The translations under genes were made by a program, and so were the position numbers. A DNA stretch of 64,000 nt from contig CAWHYZ010000002.1 in NCBI GenBank assembly GCA_963833605.1, positions 248,001 to 312,000 of the forward strand, in the 5' to 3' direction. This document shows positions 62,867 to 64,000 of this stretch, in pieces. Position 1 is the first letter of the stretch; the number at the start of each line of letters is the position of its first letter. Under the pieces are notes generated by a model, which had not been told where the DNA came from, searched no databases, and worked only from the letters and a program-made list of their open reading frames with translations. Origin of the DNA: JAFAXD01 sp963833605. Lineage in GTDB: Bacteria; Pseudomonadota; Alphaproteobacteria; Rhizobiales; Xanthobacteraceae.

Positions 62867-64000
62867 CTAACTTGCCATCGCGGCGGCGATCGCCGCGAGT
62901 GCGGCCTCGGCCTTGCTGCCGTCGGGGCCGCCGGCCTGCGCCATATCGGGACGCCCGCCGCCGCCCTTGCCGCCGAGCGCCTCTGCGCCCTTGCGTACGA
63001 GCTCGACCGCGTTGAAGCGGTCGGTGAGATCGTTGGTGACGCCGACCACGAGGCCGCCCTTGCCGTCCGGCGCCGTATTGGCGACCGCAACGACACCAGA
63101 CCCCACCTTGGCCTTACCCTCGTCGGCGAGCGACTTGAGCTCGGTATTGGCGAGGCCATTGACCATGAGGCGCAAAAACTTGGTGCCGTTGACCTCAATA
63201 ATATTGGACGCCGGGCCCGCCGCAGCCCCGCCAATCGCGAGTTTCTTCTTGGTCTCGACAAGCTCGTGATCGAGTCGTTTGCGCTCGTCCAAGAGCTGCG
63301 TCACCCGCGCGTCGATCTCGGCGACCGGCGCCTTCATCAGCGCGGCGAGATTGCGCAGCTTCTGGCTCTCGTCGGTGAGGTGGTGTCGCGCGGCGTCGCC
63401 CGTCATAGCCTGGATGCGGCGCACGCCGGCGGCGACCGCGCTCTCGCCGATGACGCTGATCAGCCCGATGTCGCCCGTTCGCTTGACGTGCGTGCCGCCG
63501 CAAAGCTCAACCGACCATCCCATGGCGTTGGCACCGGGACGCTCCGGCTCCTCCCCCATGGCTACGACACGAACTTCCTCGCCGTATTTCTCCCCGAACA
63601 GCGCGCGCGCGCCGGACGAAATCGCCTCATCGACCGCCATCAGGCGCGTGGTGACGGGCGTGTTGCGCAGGACCTGCGCGTTGGCGAGATCCTCGACTTT
63701 GGCGATCTCCGCGTCGTCAAGCGGCTTGGGGTGCGAGAAGTCGAACCGTAACCGGTCCGGCGCGACCAGCGAGCCCTTCTGCGCCACATGATCGCCGAGC
63801 ACTTGGCGCAGCGCCTCGTGCAGCAGATGGGTTGCCGAGTGGTTGGCGCGGATTTCGCTGCGACGCCATGATCGACATCGAGGCGGAGCGCGGCACCAAG
63901 CGCAGCGCGCCGATTTTCAACCTTCACGCTGTGCGCGAAACACATCGCCAGCATGTTTGTGGGTGTAAGGACACGAGCAACGGAGGCACGTCTGAGGCCG
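62867..64000 (-). CDS. alaS: Alanyl-tRNA synthetase, 3' part, truncated by the window edge and frameshifted
   Basis: The C-terminal portion, with the editing-domain zinc motif CGGTH (in VELCGGTHVKRTGDIG), VRVVAMG and the C-Ala domain (GGRPDMAQAGG). From the ATG-like point at 63802 it reads normally. Upstream, the HxxxH editing motif (ANHSATHLLH) is intact in the frame, but at about 63865 one base is missing, so RLDVDHG runs into nonsense. Near 63940 two more apparent compensating indels occur. As alaS is essential, assembly error is the likeliest cause. Confidence 0.9.

Overview
The window is a GC-rich, densely coded chromosomal segment of an alphaproteobacterium, most likely a Rhizobiales member near Bradyrhizobiaceae/Xanthobacteraceae. 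This rests on gene content and is inference: a DUF1476 F1-ATPase inhibitor divergent from purC, a Usg protein, a DUF6867 membrane protein beside a LivK-type receptor, form II cox genes, groESL with CIRCE and an RpoH-type promoter, and several intergenic repeat families of the kind scattered through rhizobial genomes. I saw no phage, plasmid, CRISPR, tRNA or rRNA gene.

Layout. 1-3.7 kb: CoxG-like protein, pyruvate oxidase PoxB and an OprB-type porin. 4.0-13.4 kb: a molybdenum hydroxylase cluster, coxS-coxL-coxM, then (after an intergenic tract with unusual repeats) coxD, coxE, two XdhC-type halves and a MoeA/MobA-like fusion. Gene order and the AYRGAGR loop of CoxL mark it as form II. 13.4-16.3 kb: ExbB-ExbD-TonB plus a secreted DUF1007 protein, probably metal uptake. 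16.6-20.2 kb: a TetR regulator behind a perfect 42-bp palindrome, driving a YbhG/YbhF/YbhS-like export operon. 20.3-23.6 kb: MFS transporter, DUF488, DUF72 and a membrane-anchored cyclic-nucleotide-binding protein. 23.8-26.1 kb: groES-groEL. 26.2-33.7 kb: mixed metabolic genes (Usg, cyclophilin-like protein, FAD oxidase, Sua5, luciferase-like oxidoreductase, esterase, glutamate-synthase-like protein). 33.7-41.4 kb: purine synthesis genes purC, purS, purQ and purL, interleaved with an arylmalonate-decarboxylase-like enzyme and three exported proteins of unknown role. 41.5-49.8 kb: a Cys-repeat protein, bolA, a 6.6-kb insert and grxD. 49.9-64 kb: rpsD, murI, purB, rpe, dadA-like, P1 peptidase, ccdA, livK, DUF6867, trmJ-DUF559, a glycosyltransferase-like gene, icd and the 3' part of alaS.

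Most interesting. (1) The insert between bolA and grxD is a BMP-type ABC importer plus a cysteine hydrolase very like biuret hydrolase, behind a sigma54 -24/-12 promoter with an NtrC-like TGC-N11-GCA palindrome about 110-125 bp upstream of the predicted start: a likely nitrogen-controlled biuret (or related ureide) scavenging operon. (2) Two distant intergenic tracts (7.90-8.05 and 51.79-51.98 kb) carry homologous inverted-repeat elements. Their outer arms differ between loci but stay self-complementary, and their GATGAG units recur at about 11 or 19-21 bp. I know of no description of this family. (3) Four genes, including essential alaS, are each broken by one single-base indel. This points to residual assembly errors and should be resolved before calling pseudogenes.
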